From the NCBI RefSeq assembly GCF_017991995.1, contig NZ_JAGOPN010000013.1, positions 124,001-188,000 of the forward strand: a stretch of DNA of 64,000 nucleotides, given 5' to 3'. The position numbers and the translations under genes are program-made. The first letter of the stretch is position 1. Each line of letters opens with the position of its first letter. Below, in pieces: positions 19,003-27,771 of this stretch. The notes under the pieces were generated by a model, which was given only the letters and a program-made list of their open reading frames with translations, had not been told where the DNA came from and did no database searches. The DNA comes from Pseudacidovorax sp. (GTDB lineage Bacteria; Pseudomonadota; Gammaproteobacteria; Burkholderiales; Burkholderiaceae_C).

Positions 19003-20562
19003 TTACAGCGCGCGGCTGCGCGCGAGAGGCGGGTTCTGGCCGAAATAGCGGTGGATGCCCTTCAACAGAGCGTCCGCCATCTCCTCCTGATAGGCCACGC
19101 TGCGCAGCTTGGCTTCTTCTTCCGGATTGCTGATGAAGGCCGTCTCCACCAGCACGCTCGGGATGTCGGGCGCCTTGAGCACGGCGAAGCCGGCCTGCTC
19201 GACGTCGCCCTTGTGCAGCCGGGCGCCGATGCGGCGGAATTCGCCCAGCATGGCGCCACCGAGCTTCAGGCTGTCCTTGATCTGCGCGGTGGTGCTCATG
19301 TCGAACAGCGCACGCTGCACCTGAATCTCGTGCTCGCCGATGCTGATGCCCCCGACCTGGTCGGACTGGTTCTCCTTGTTGGCCATCCAGCGGGCGGCAC
19401 TGCTGGAGGCACCGTTCTGGCTAAGCGCGAACACGCTGGCGCCGCGCGCCGCCGGCGTGGTGAAGGCGTCGGCATGGATGCTGATGAACAGGTCGGCCTG
19501 CACGCGCCGCGCTTTTTGCACCCGCACGTTCAGTGGCACGAAGAAGTCGTCGTCGCGGGTCATGAAGGCGCGCATCGGGTTGCCGCCCAGGGTGCTGCCA
19601 TTGATGCGGTCGCGCAGGCGCCGGGCCACCTGCAGCACGATGTCCTTCTCGCGCGTGCCGTTGGGGCCGATGGCGCCAGGGTCTTCGCCGCCGTGTCCGG
19701 GATCGAGCGCCACGATGATGATGCGGTCGGTGCGTGTGGAGGTGGCCACGTTGGGCTCGGGCCGCTGTGGCCGCGCAGGCGCCGGGCGCGGCGCCTCGGC
19801 CACGACCGGGGGCGCCGCCGGCGCCACGGGCGTGGGCGGCGCAGGCGGGGGCGGACGGACGGCCTTCTGCGCGATCAGGTCCCCCAACGGATCGGTGGCC
19901 GGGACGGGCCGTGCCGGCACGGGGGGCGGGGCCTGGACCACCGGCGGCGCCACCGCCACGGCAGGGGGCGCAGGCGGCAGCGGGGCGGCAGGCGATGCGC
20001 CGGTGCGGGTGTCGCGCAGGCGCTCGGCGATCAGCGATTCGAGCGGGTCGAGCGCTTCCTGCGGGTACAGGTCGAGCACCAGCCGGTGCTTGTAGGCCGC
20101 CACGGGCGCCAGCGAGAAGACCTGCGGCCGCACGGTCTGCTTGAGGTCGAACACGATGCGCACCATGGTGGGCGTGTTCTGGCCCACCCGCAGCCCGGCG
20201 ATGTAGGGATCGTCGGCCTTGACCTTGCCGACCAGGTCGCGCAGGGCCGGGTTGAGGGTGATGCCCTCGATGTCCACCGCCAGGCGGGGCGGGTCGCCCA
20301 CCACGAGCTGCTGCGACTGCAGCCGCGCATCGGACTCGATGGTGATGCGCGTGTAGTCGGCGGCCGGCCACACGCGCACGGCCACGATGGAGGCGCCGTG
20401 CGCGATCTCGGCCGCGCCCATCAGCAGCACCAGGCTGCCCGCCTGTTGCAGCCAGCGCCGGCGCTCGGGCTGCACGGGGAGCAGGGCGTGGGTCATGGGC
20501 GCAGCCTCGGCATCGTCGGCGGTTGCGGCGGGAGGGTGGGATGGCGTGCGGCGACGGCTCAT
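19003..20562 (-). CDS. amiC: N-acetylmuramoyl-L-alanine amidase, AmiC/AmiB type
   Basis: Periplasmic zinc amidase that splits septal peptidoglycan during daughter-cell separation. The 519-residue product starts with a Tat-like signal (ERRRWLQQAGSLVLL, residues 33-47), as in Escherichia coli AmiC. An AMIN targeting domain (ADYTRITIESDARLQ onward), a Pro/Ala-rich linker of more than 100 residues, and a C-terminal Amidase_3 domain follow. The zinc-site motifs are DPGHGGEDPG, SIHADAF and VETAFISN with the catalytic Glu. The ATG at 20562 overlaps the tsaE stop (ATGA). The next Met, about 22 residues in, would also leave the Tat signal intact. The tsaE-ami order is the same as in enterics. Confidence 0.94.
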   Translation of the reverse strand: MSRRRTPSHPPAATADDAEAAPMTHALLPVQPERRRWLQQAGSLVLLMGAAEIAHGASIVAVRVWPAADYTRITIESDARLQSQQLVVGDPPRLAVDIEGITLNPALRDLVGKVKADDPYIAGLRVGQNTPTMVRIVFDLKQTVRPQVFSLAPVAAYKHRLVLDLYPQEALDPLESLIAERLRDTRTGASPAAPLPPAPPAVAVAPPVVQAPPPVPARPVPATDPLGDLIAQKAVRPPPPAPPTPVAPAAPPVVAEAPRPAPARPQRPEPNVATSTRTDRIIIVALDPGHGGEDPGAIGPNGTREKDIVLQVARRLRDRINGSTLGGNPMRAFMTRDDDFFVPLNVRVQKARRVQADLFISIHADAFTTPAARGASVFALSQNGASSSAARWMANKENQSDQVGGISIGEHEIQVQRALFDMSTTAQIKDSLKLGGAMLGEFRRIGARLHKGDVEQAGFAVLKAPDIPSVLVETAFISNPEEEAKLRSVAYQEEMADALLKGIHRYFGQNPPLARSRAL

Positions 20563-21086
20563 GGCGCAACAGCCGCCAGCAGGGCCTGGCCGTTGGGGGT
20601 GAAGGCGCGCAACTGCACGCGGCGCACGTCGTCGGCGTCTGGGGTCATGGCTTCGATGTGGATGGCGAGGTCCTCGGTGGGCAGGTAGCCGGCCGCCTGG
20701 CCGGGCCACTCGGCCAGCTTGAGTCCGGGGCCGGCAAAAAGGTCCCGGAACCCGGCGTCCTCCCACTCGCGTGGATCGCTGAAGCGGTAGAAGTCGAAGT
20801 GGTAGACCGGCCGGCCGTCCTGCGTCGTGTGCGGCTCCACCACGGCATACGTGGGGCTCTTGATGCGGCCCTGGACGCCGAGCGCGCGCAGCAGGTGGCG
20901 CACGATGGTGGTCTTGCCAGCGCCCAGGTCGCCGTGCAGCGCGATGAACGCGTGGCCCAGCTCGGGCCGGGCCTGCATGGCTTGCGCCAGCGACTGGGCA
21001 AAGCGGGCGGTGTCCTCCTCGCCCTGCCAATGCAGCGTGCGGGAGGCGATTTCTACAATCGGGCGGTGACTGCGGTCGATGCTCAA
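20559..21086 (-). CDS. tsaE: tRNA threonylcarbamoyladenosine biosynthesis ATPase TsaE
   Basis: ATPase that works with TsaB and TsaD to make t6A37 in ANN-decoding tRNAs. The P-loop is GDLGAGKTT, followed by KSPTYAVVEPH, the conserved YHFDFYRFSDPREWEDAG and LAEWPGQ, all TsaE signatures. No ATG or GTG fits the family N-terminus. The nearest suitable start is TTG at 21086, giving 175 residues and a 21-bp head-to-head overlap with queG. Non-standard starts nearer the domain cannot be excluded. Its stop overlaps the amidase start. Confidence 0.9.
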   Translation of the reverse strand: MSIDRSHRPIVEIASRTLHWQGEEDTARFAQSLAQAMQARPELGHAFIALHGDLGAGKTTIVRHLLRALGVQGRIKSPTYAVVEPHTTQDGRPVYHFDFYRFSDPREWEDAGFRDLFAGPGLKLAEWPGQAAGYLPTEDLAIHIEAMTPDADDVRRVQLRAFTPNGQALLAAVAP

Positions 21087-22151
21087 CTCGTGGCTCGGAT
21101 TCGTGCGTGGGCCGGGGAGCTCGGATTCTCCCAAATCGGCATCGCGGGCATCGACCTGTCCGACGCAGAGCCCGGCCTGGCGGAATGGCTGGCCCAGGGC
21201 TTCCATGGCGAGATGGGGTATATGGCGGCGCACGGCATGCGTCGCGCCCGGCCTGCCGAGCTGGTGCCGGGCACCCTCAGCGTCATCACCGCCCGCATGG
21301 ACTACCTGCCGCGCGAGACGCCGGAAGACTGGCAGGCCGTCGAATGGGCACGGCTGGATCGGCCCGGCGAGGGCATCGTGTCGCTCTATGCCCGGGGGCG
21401 CGACTACCACAAGGTGCTGCGGGCCCGGCTGCAGAAGCTGGCCGACCGGCTGGCCGCCGAGATCGGACCCTTCGGCCACCGCGTGTTCACCGATTCCGCG
21501 CCCGTGCTGGAGGCCGAGCTGGCCAGTCGCAGTGGCCAGGGTTGGCGCGGCAAGCACACGCTGGTGCTGAGCCGCGAGGCGGGCTCCATGTTCTTCCTGG
21601 GCGAGATCTATGTCGACATCGCCCTGCCGCCGACCGAGCCGGTGGCGGCGCACTGCGGCCGCTGCACGGCATGCATCGACGCCTGCCCGACCGGCGCCAT
21701 CCTCGGGCCGCACCGGCTGGACGCGCGACGCTGCATTTCCTATCTGACCATCGAGCACGCGGGAGTCATCCCGGAGGCGCTGCGCCCGGCGATGGCCAAC
21801 CGCATCTATGGCTGCGACGACTGCCAGCTCGCCTGCCCCTGGAACAAGTTCGCGCAGCGCAGTGCACTGCCGGACTTCGATCCGCGCGAGGGCCTGACGG
21901 GCGTCACGCTGGCGCAGCTTTTCGCATGGACCGAGGACGAGTTCCTGCGCCGCACCGAAGGCAGCCCCATCCGCCGTATCGGCCATGAGCGCTGGTTGCG
22001 CAACATCGCCGTCGCGCTGGGCAATGCGTTGCGGCAGGGCGATGCGTCGGCCGCAGCGGCGCTGCTGTCGCGGCGCGACACCGCCGCGCCCCTGCTGCGC
22101 GAGCACATCGACTGGGCGCTGGCGCAGGCGCCCACCGCCGCGCGCGCCTGA
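21066..22151 (+). CDS. queG: Epoxyqueuosine reductase
   Basis: Cobalamin- and iron-sulfur-dependent enzyme for the last step of queuosine synthesis (epoxyqueuosine to queuosine in tRNA). The 361-residue product carries two ferredoxin-like cluster motifs: CGRCTACIDACPTGA, and CDDCQLACPWNKFA with the Cys-Pro pair. The substrate region includes DYHKVLRARL and FTDSAPVLE. The start is GTG 21066, which gives the usual short N-terminal helix before LGFSQIGIAG. It is divergent from tsaE with overlapping 5' ends, so the two promoters must lie within each other's coding sequence. Confidence 0.95.
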   Translation: MTAVDAQLVARIRAWAGELGFSQIGIAGIDLSDAEPGLAEWLAQGFHGEMGYMAAHGMRRARPAELVPGTLSVITARMDYLPRETPEDWQAVEWARLDRPGEGIVSLYARGRDYHKVLRARLQKLADRLAAEIGPFGHRVFTDSAPVLEAELASRSGQGWRGKHTLVLSREAGSMFFLGEIYVDIALPPTEPVAAHCGRCTACIDACPTGAILGPHRLDARRCISYLTIEHAGVIPEALRPAMANRIYGCDDCQLACPWNKFAQRSALPDFDPREGLTGVTLAQLFAWTEDEFLRRTEGSPIRRIGHERWLRNIAVALGNALRQGDASAAAALLSRRDTAAPLLREHIDWALAQAPTAARA

Positions 22152-22160
22152 GGCCGGCAC

Positions 22161-23066
22161 TCAGCGCGGCAGGCTGAGCGCGAAGGGCAGGCTGACGATG
22201 CCCAGCAGGGTCGACAGCGTCACCAGCGCCGCGACATACGCGCCGTTGTAGCCCATACGCGCTGCGAGCACGTAGGCGCTCGATGCGGTGGGCACGGCCG
22301 AGAAGGCCATCAGCACCGCCGCCTGGGCCCCGTGCAGCCCCAGCAGCCGGCACAGGCACCAGGCCACCAGCGGCAGCACCAGGTGCCGGATCGACAGCAC
22401 CGCGACGCCCAGCGCCTTGCCGCGGTTGAGTGCGCCGAACTGCATGCCTGCGCCCGCTGCCAGCAGGCCGAGCGCCAGCGAGGCGGCGCCCAGCCGGCCG
22501 AGCGTCGGCTGCATCCAGTGGGGCACCTGCAGGCCCAGCAGGTTGATCACCAGCCCGCTGGCCGTCGCGATGATGAGCGGATTGCGCACGAGCTGGCGCA
22601 GAAACCCGCTGTTGGCATGCCGCGCCATCGGCCACACCGCCGCGACGTTCATCAGCGGCACGCACACGCCGATCAGCACCGCGATCACCAGCAGGCCCTC
22701 GGCGCCGGCCAGGCGCTCGGCCACGGCCAGGCAGATGAAGGAGTTGAAGCGGAAGGCCACCTGGGCGCTGGCCGCGTGCTCGCGCCGGTCGATGTGCCGT
22801 CCCAGCCAGGGCAGATGGGGCAGCGCATACGCGAACGCGATGCCGGCCAGTCCCACGCCCAGCCCGGCGGCCAGCAAGTGCGTGGCGGAGCCAAAGTCGA
22901 TGGGGCTCTTCACGATCGAATGGAAGAGCAGGACCGGGAAGAGAAAGTAATACACCAGGCTCTCCACCTGGTCCCAGACCCGGCGGTCCAGCGCGGTGTA
23001 GCGGCACAGCAGCCAACCGCAGGCGATGAGGGAGAAGTCCGGAAACAGCAGCTGCGCGTAATTCAC
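22161..23066 (-). CDS. AEC-family transporter (auxin efflux carrier fold)
   Basis: A 301-residue polytopic membrane protein with about ten hydrophobic segments arranged as two similar halves, the layout of the AEC/BART superfamily. Recognisable stretches are [13 protein letters not shown] in the first half, [18 protein letters not shown] in the middle, and the C-terminal [19 protein letters not shown], where family members have a broken helix. Bacterial members move malonate, malate or similar organic anions, but no substrate can be assigned. It converges with queG at a 9-bp gap and diverges from the Bug protein gene at 23193. Confidence 0.9.
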   Translation of the reverse strand: MNYAQLLFPDFSLIACGWLLCRYTALDRRVWDQVESLVYYFLFPVLLFHSIVKSPIDFGSATHLLAAGLGVGLAGIAFAYALPHLPWLGRHIDRREHAASAQVAFRFNSFICLAVAERLAGAEGLLVIAVLIGVCVPLMNVAAVWPMARHANSGFLRQLVRNPLIIATASGLVINLLGLQVPHWMQPTLGRLGAASLALGLLAAGAGMQFGALNRGKALGVAVLSIRHLVLPLVAWCLCRLLGLHGAQAAVLMAFSAVPTASSAYVLAARMGYNGAYVAALVTLSTLLGIVSLPFALSLPR

Positions 23067-23192
23067 CCGGGGAGCATAAACGGGCCGCTTATAGGTATTC
23101 CCTCAAGGTCCGGCAGCAGGGCTGCCGCTAGGATGCGCCGCACGCGGGAAGCGAATCCGCCCATTTCAAGAAACGAACCTGGAGTCAAACCG

Positions 23193-24170
23193 ATGCAACG
23201 TCGCCACTGGAACGCCATCGCCGCCGCTGCCCTGCTGGGCTCGCTGGCTGCCCCCGCCGCCTGGGCGCAGGGCTATCCCGACAAGCCGATCGAACTGCAG
23301 GTGCCCTTCGCTCCCGGCGGCACCACCGACATCGTGGGCCGCGTCATCGCCGATCCGCTGGGCAAGATCCTGGGCCAGCCGGTGGTGGTCACCAACAAGG
23401 CCGGCGGCGGCGGCGTGGTCGGCGCGTCCGAGACGGCCCGCGCCGCGCCCGATGGTTACAAGCTCGGCGTGGCCACGGTGTCGAGCACGGCCGCCAACCC
23501 GGCGATCAATCCCAAGACGCCGTACGACCCGATCAACGACTTCACGCCCATCATCAACATCGCCGCCACGCCCAACGTGATCGCGGTGCATCCGAGCTTT
23601 CCGGCCAAGGACTACGCCAGCTTCGTGGCCGAGCTGAAGAAAAACCCCGGCAAGTACTCGTACAGCTCGTCCGGCACCGGCGGCATCGGCCACCTGCTGA
23701 TGGAGCTCTACAAGAGCATGACCGGCACCTTCGTCACGCACATCCCGTACCGCGGCGCCGGCCCCGCCCTCAACGACACCGTCGGCGGCCAGGTGCCGAT
23801 GATCTTCGACAACCTGCCCTCGGCGCTGCCCTTCATCAAGGCCGGCAAGCTGGTGCCCATCGTGGTGGCGGCGCCCCAGCGCCTGAAGGACCTGCCCAAC
23901 GTGCCCACCTTCAAGGAGGTCGGTCTGGAGCCAGTGAACCGCATGGCGTACTACGGCATCCTCGGCCCCAAGGGCCTGCCGAAGGACGTGGTGGACAAGA
24001 TCAACGCAGGCACGCGCAAGGCGCTGGAAGACCCCGCCGTGCGCAAGCGTATCGAGGACACCGGCTCGATCATCGTGGCCAATACGCCCGAACAGTTCGC
24101 CGCGCAGATCAAGGCCGAGTTCGCGATCTACAAGGACGTGGTGAAGAAGCAGAATCTCAAGCTCGACTGA
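23193..24170 (+). CDS. Bug-family (TctC-like) periplasmic substrate-binding protein
   Basis: A 325-residue exported binding protein of the tripartite tricarboxylate transporter type, a family greatly expanded in Burkholderiales. A cleavable signal peptide ends near AAWAQG. Family motifs are [14 protein letters not shown] at the ligand mouth, [33 protein letters not shown], and [11 protein letters not shown]. No TctA or TctB membrane genes are nearby, so it is an orphan that probably shares a membrane unit encoded elsewhere, or signals. Ligand unknown, likely a carboxylate or aromatic acid. A terminator hairpin follows. Confidence 0.93.
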   Translation: MQRRHWNAIAAAALLGSLAAPAAWAQGYPDKPIELQVPFAPGGTTDIVGRVIADPLGKILGQPVVVTNKAGGGGVVGASETARAAPDGYKLGVATVSSTAANPAINPKTPYDPINDFTPIINIAATPNVIAVHPSFPAKDYASFVAELKKNPGKYSYSSSGTGGIGHLLMELYKSMTGTFVTHIPYRGAGPALNDTVGGQVPMIFDNLPSALPFIKAGKLVPIVVAAPQRLKDLPNVPTFKEVGLEPVNRMAYYGILGPKGLPKDVVDKINAGTRKALEDPAVRKRIEDTGSIIVANTPEQFAAQIKAEFAIYKDVVKKQNLKLD

Positions 24171-24217
24171 GCGTTCTGTTCTTGCCCTGCCCGCCGCTGC
24201 GGGCGCGGCGTTCTCTG

Positions 24218-24247
24218 GAGCCGCCCTCGGGCGGCTTCCTGTTTTTC
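24218..24247 (+). terminator. Terminator after the first Bug-family gene
   Basis: A six-bp GCCGCC/GGCGGC stem (24220-24225 with 24230-24235) with a CTCG loop is followed by TTCCTGTTTTT. It lies directly upstream of xerD. Confidence 0.7.
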
Positions 24248-24250
24248 CGC

Positions 24251-25174
24251 ATGTCCATGACCCCTCCGGCCTCCACCGCCGCCACGCCATCGCCTGCCGA
24301 CATCGACGACTTCATCGACGCGCTGTGGCTGGAGGAGGGCCTGTCGCGCAACACGCTGGCCGCGTACCGGCGCGACCTCTCGCTGCTGGCGCAATGGCTC
24401 GCACCCCGCGGCGTGACACTGCCGGCGGCGCGCGAGAGCGATCTACAGGCCTATATGGGCGAGCGGCTTGCGCAGCGCGGCAAGGCCACCTCGGCCAACC
24501 GCCGGCTGACGGTGTTCAAGCGCTACTTCCGCTGGGCGCTGCGCGAGCACCGCATCGTGGCCGACCCGACCCTGCGCCTGCTGCCTGCGCGCCAGCCCGC
24601 GCGCGTGCCCAAGACGCTGAGCGAGGCGCAGGTGGAGGCGCTGCTGGGCGCGCCCGACATCGCCACGCCGCTGGGCTTGCGCGACCGCGCGATGCTGGAG
24701 CTGATGTACGCCAGCGGCCTGCGCGTGAGCGAGCTGGTGGGCCTGCGCCTGGTCGACCTCGGCCTGCAGGAGGGCGTGCTGCGCGTGATGGGCAAGGGCA
24801 GCAAGGAGCGCTTGGTGCCCTTCGGCCAGGAAGCCGAGCGCTGGATCGGCCGCTATCTGGCCGAATCCCGGTCCGCCATCCTGGGCGGCCAGCAGAGCGG
24901 CGACCTGTTCGTCACCGCGCGCGGCGCCGGCATGACGCGGGCCATGTTCTGGGTGATCGTCAAGAAGCACGCCGAGGCGGCGGGCGTGCGTGTGCCGCTG
25001 TCGCCGCACACGCTGCGCCATGCCTTCGCCACGCATCTGCTCAACCACGGGGCCGATCTGCGGGCGGTGCAACTGTTGCTCGGGCATGCCGATATCTCCA
25101 CCACCACCATCTATACCCATGTGGCGCGTGAACGCCTGCGCCAGCTGCATGCGCGGCACCATCCGCGTGGCTGA
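24251..25174 (+). CDS. xerD: Site-specific tyrosine recombinase XerD
   Basis: With XerC it resolves chromosome dimers at dif under FtsK control. The 307-residue product has an N-terminal core-binding SAM-like domain (SRNTLAAYRRDLSLL, SANRRLTVFKRYFRW). The catalytic domain has Arg158 (SGLRVSELVGL), Lys182 (GKGSKERLVPFG), His253 and Arg256 (SPHTLRHAFATHLLNHGADL), His279 (LLGHADIS) and the nucleophile Tyr288 (TTIYTHV). ATG 24251 is chosen; a second ATG at 24257 is possible. The gene sits between two Bug-family genes and next to no attachment site or other mobility gene, so it is the housekeeping recombinase rather than a phage integrase. Confidence 0.95.
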   Translation: MSMTPPASTAATPSPADIDDFIDALWLEEGLSRNTLAAYRRDLSLLAQWLAPRGVTLPAARESDLQAYMGERLAQRGKATSANRRLTVFKRYFRWALREHRIVADPTLRLLPARQPARVPKTLSEAQVEALLGAPDIATPLGLRDRAMLELMYASGLRVSELVGLRLVDLGLQEGVLRVMGKGSKERLVPFGQEAERWIGRYLAESRSAILGGQQSGDLFVTARGAGMTRAMFWVIVKKHAEAAGVRVPLSPHTLRHAFATHLLNHGADLRAVQLLLGHADISTTTIYTHVARERLRQLHARHHPRG

Positions 25175-25233
25175 AGCCGGGCGGCTGGCCGCCTGCGGCA
25201 GCCGAAGCCGAGGGCCGCTGGCATGATCCGGCC

Positions 25234-26238
25234 ATGATCTTTACGACCGATTCCTACCTGCGCCGGCGCCTGTGCCGCGGCGCTGTTCTCGCGGCCTGTG
25301 GCGCGGCCCTCGCGGCCACCGGCCTGCCGGCCCTGGCCCAGGACCTGCCCAAGACTGTGCGCCTGATCGTGGCCTATCCGCCCGGCGGCGTGGCCGACGT
25401 GGTGGCCCGCACCCTGGCCGAGCGGCTGGCGGCGCAGACCGGCAGCACCTTCGTCGTCGACAACAAGGCGGGCGCCAGCGGCACCATCGCCATGGAGGCC
25501 ATCGCCAAGGCCGCACCGGACGGCGCCACGCTCGGCTTCTCGGCCATCAGCCCGCTGGTGCTGAGCCCGCATCTGGGCAAGCTGCCCTACGACCCGCTGC
25601 GCGACCTGCTGCCGGTGGCCAGCGTCATGTATTCGCCGGTGGTGTTGCTGGCCACCTCGGCCGAGGGCAGCGCGGACATGCGCGCCGTGCTGGCGAAGGC
25701 GAAGGCGCAGCCCGGCGCGGTGCGGTGGGCGACCTCGGGGCCGGCATCGTTGGGACACATCATGCTGGAACAACTGCGCGCGACGGCCAAGGTCGACATC
25801 ACCCATGTGCCCTACAAGGGGGGCGGCCAGCAGATGACGGATGCGCTGTCGGGCCAGTTCGAGGTGCTGTCCACGAACGCGGGCCCGGCGGTGGCCATCC
25901 AGGTCAAGGCCGGCAAGCTGCGGCCCCTGGCTGTGGGCGCCCCGGCGCGGCTGGAGAGCCTGCCCAACGTGCCGACCCTCACCGAGCTGGGCTTCAAGGA
26001 CGCCAACCTCTCTTCGCAGTTCGGCGTCTTCGCCCCGGCCGGGTTGCCGCAGCCCTTGCAGGCCCGTTTCAACACGGAGATCAACACCGCGCTGCAATCG
26101 CCCCAGATGCGTTCGCGCCTGACCACCACCGACAACGTGCCGACCGGCGGAAGCCCCGCGGCCTTTGCCAAGGAGATCGCGGCCGAATACGAGAACAACG
26201 GCCGGATCATCCGCGCCGCGGGCATCAAGGCGGATTGA
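25234..26238 (+). CDS. Bug-family (TctC-like) periplasmic substrate-binding protein
   Basis: A 334-residue exported binding protein. The Arg-rich N-terminus (YLRRRLCRG) and hydrophobic core end at ALAQD, the likely signal cleavage site. Family motifs are VAYPPGGVADVVARTLAE, VVDNKAGASG, THVPYKGGGQQMTDALSGQ and LPNVPTLTELGF. It is clearly diverged from the family member at 23193, so this is not a recent duplication. It too lacks TctA/TctB neighbours. Ligand unknown. Confidence 0.92.
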   Translation: MIFTTDSYLRRRLCRGAVLAACGAALAATGLPALAQDLPKTVRLIVAYPPGGVADVVARTLAERLAAQTGSTFVVDNKAGASGTIAMEAIAKAAPDGATLGFSAISPLVLSPHLGKLPYDPLRDLLPVASVMYSPVVLLATSAEGSADMRAVLAKAKAQPGAVRWATSGPASLGHIMLEQLRATAKVDITHVPYKGGGQQMTDALSGQFEVLSTNAGPAVAIQVKAGKLRPLAVGAPARLESLPNVPTLTELGFKDANLSSQFGVFAPAGLPQPLQARFNTEINTALQSPQMRSRLTTTDNVPTGGSPAAFAKEIAAEYENNGRIIRAAGIKAD

Positions 26239-26311
26239 GTGGGCGCAAGGGGCGTGTTGGCGCGGGCGGCCCAGGGCGGGCGTGCCAATGCGCGGTCCGC
26301 GCTACAGGCGC

Positions 26312-27133
26312 CTATGTCGCGTCCGCCGCCAGCCCTTCCAGTTCGTCTGGCGTGAAGCCGGCCCGCGACCGCGCGTCCATGTTGAACGGCGGCTTGAGCC
26401 GGGGCGCCTGATGCTCGCGGTACAGGCGCCGGTAGTGCGCCAGCGGTTCCAGCCCCTCCCGCTCGCACAGCCAGCGGTACCAGCGGTTGCCCACCGCCAC
26501 ATGGCCGATCTCGTCGCGCAGGATGATGTCGAGGATGGCCATGGCCGCCCGCGCGTCGGGCGTGCCCACACGGGCGAGCTTGGCCTGGATGAGCGGCGTC
26601 GCGTCCAGCCCGCGCGCTTCCAGGGTCCGGGGCACCAGCGCCATGCGGGCGACCACGTCGTCGGCCGTCTTCTCGCACATGGTCCACAGCCCGTCGTGGC
26701 CGGGGAAGTCGCCGTAGCACCACCCCATGCACTCCAGGTGACCGTGGATCAGCGTGAAGTGCAGCGCCTCCTCGTCCGCGACCCGCAGCCAGTCGCGGTA
26801 GTAGTCGGCCGGCATGCCGTCGAAGCGCCACAGCGCGTCGAGCGCGAGGTTGATGGCATTGAATTCGATGTGGCAGATGGCATGCACCAGCGCCGCGCGG
26901 CCTTCCTCGGTGAAGGGCGAGCGGGTAGGCACGTCCTTGGCGCCCACGCGGACCGGCCGGGCAGGGCGGCCCGGCACGCCCGCACCGTCGTCCGGCATGC
27001 GGACGTGGTCGGTCCAGCAGGCGTCGACGGGCGGCGCCTGGGCGCAATCGGCTGCCAGCGCGCGGGTGGCCGCCACCTTCTGGGCGGGATCGGAAAGGAC
27101 AAGCGCCTGCAGCGCGCGCAACCGGGGGTGCAT
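26312..27133 (-). CDS. DUF455-family ferritin-like protein
   Basis: A 273-residue, mostly helical protein of the DUF455 family, which has a ferritin-like four-helix fold. The putative metal ligands are spread as in di-iron proteins: HAICHIEFNAINLALD, RVADEEALHFTLIHGHLE, and RDEIGHVAVGNRWYRWLCE. The reaction is unknown; some members lie beside tRNA-modifying or carbonic-anhydrase-like genes. The start ATG 27133 lies 68 bp from the divergent gamma-carbonic-anhydrase-like gene. Upstream in-frame codons read into low-quality Arg-rich sequence and were rejected. Confidence 0.88.
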   Translation of the reverse strand: MHPRLRALQALVLSDPAQKVAATRALAADCAQAPPVDACWTDHVRMPDDGAGVPGRPARPVRVGAKDVPTRSPFTEEGRAALVHAICHIEFNAINLALDALWRFDGMPADYYRDWLRVADEEALHFTLIHGHLECMGWCYGDFPGHDGLWTMCEKTADDVVARMALVPRTLEARGLDATPLIQAKLARVGTPDARAAMAILDIILRDEIGHVAVGNRWYRWLCEREGLEPLAHYRRLYREHQAPRLKPPFNMDARSRAGFTPDELEGLAADAT

Positions 27134-27201
27134 CCCTACAATTCTATTTTTCGCCCGCGGCCTGCCCGCATGTGCACCCACGACACAAGGAGACGACAAG
27201 C

Positions 27202-27726
27202 ATGGCCCTCTACGAACTCGATGGCACCGCCCCCCAACTCGCCGAAGGCGCATGGGTGGCCGACAGCGCCGAGGTGATGGGCAATGTGAGCCTGGCCGAG
27301 AACGCCAGCGTCTGGTTCGGCGCCGTCGTGCGCGGCGACACCGAGCACATCGCCATCGGGCGCAACAGCAATGTGCAGGACCTGTCGGTGCTGCACGCCG
27401 ACATCGGCTGCCCCCTGACCATCGGCGAGAACGTGACCGTCGGCCATCAGGTCATGCTGCACGGTTGCACCATCGGCGACGGCTCGCTGATCGGCATCCA
27501 GGCAGTGGTCTTGAACAATGCGCGCATCGGCCGCAACTCCATCGTCGGTGCCGGCAGCGTGGTGACCGAAGGCAAGGAGTTTCCGGACAACTCGCTGATC
27601 ATCGGCTCGCCGGCCAAGGTGGTGCGCACGCTCGATGATGCTGCCGCCGCCAAGCTGCGCCAGAGCGCGCAGCACTATGTGGAAAACGCCCATCGCTTCG
27701 CGAAGGGCCTCAAAAAGATCGGCTGA
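27202..27726 (+). CDS. Gamma-carbonic-anhydrase-family protein (YrdA/PaaY-like)
   Basis: A 174-residue left-handed beta-helix protein built from hexapeptide repeats (IGRNSNVQDLSVLH, IGENVTVGHQVMLHG, IGDGSLIGIQAVVLN, IGRNSIVGAGSVV). Three His residues that bind the trimer-interface metal are present at 65, 82 and 87. Members are reported as carbonic anhydrases or thioesterases; which applies here is open. AAGGAGACGAC precedes the ATG as the ribosome binding site. hslO follows 45 bp downstream on the same strand and may share the transcript. Confidence 0.93.
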   Translation: MALYELDGTAPQLAEGAWVADSAEVMGNVSLAENASVWFGAVVRGDTEHIAIGRNSNVQDLSVLHADIGCPLTIGENVTVGHQVMLHGCTIGDGSLIGIQAVVLNNARIGRNSIVGAGSVVTEGKEFPDNSLIIGSPAKVVRTLDDAAAAKLRQSAQHYVENAHRFAKGLKKIG

Positions 27727-27771
27727 CCCCTTCGGCGCAGTGCGCCGGCCCGTCGGCCGAGGAAAGCAACC

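Noticed and set aside
24251-25174. Phage or integron integrase next to a possible attachment site
   Set aside because: The protein has XerD features. There is no cargo, attachment-site duplication or other mobility gene, and no tRNA lies next to it.
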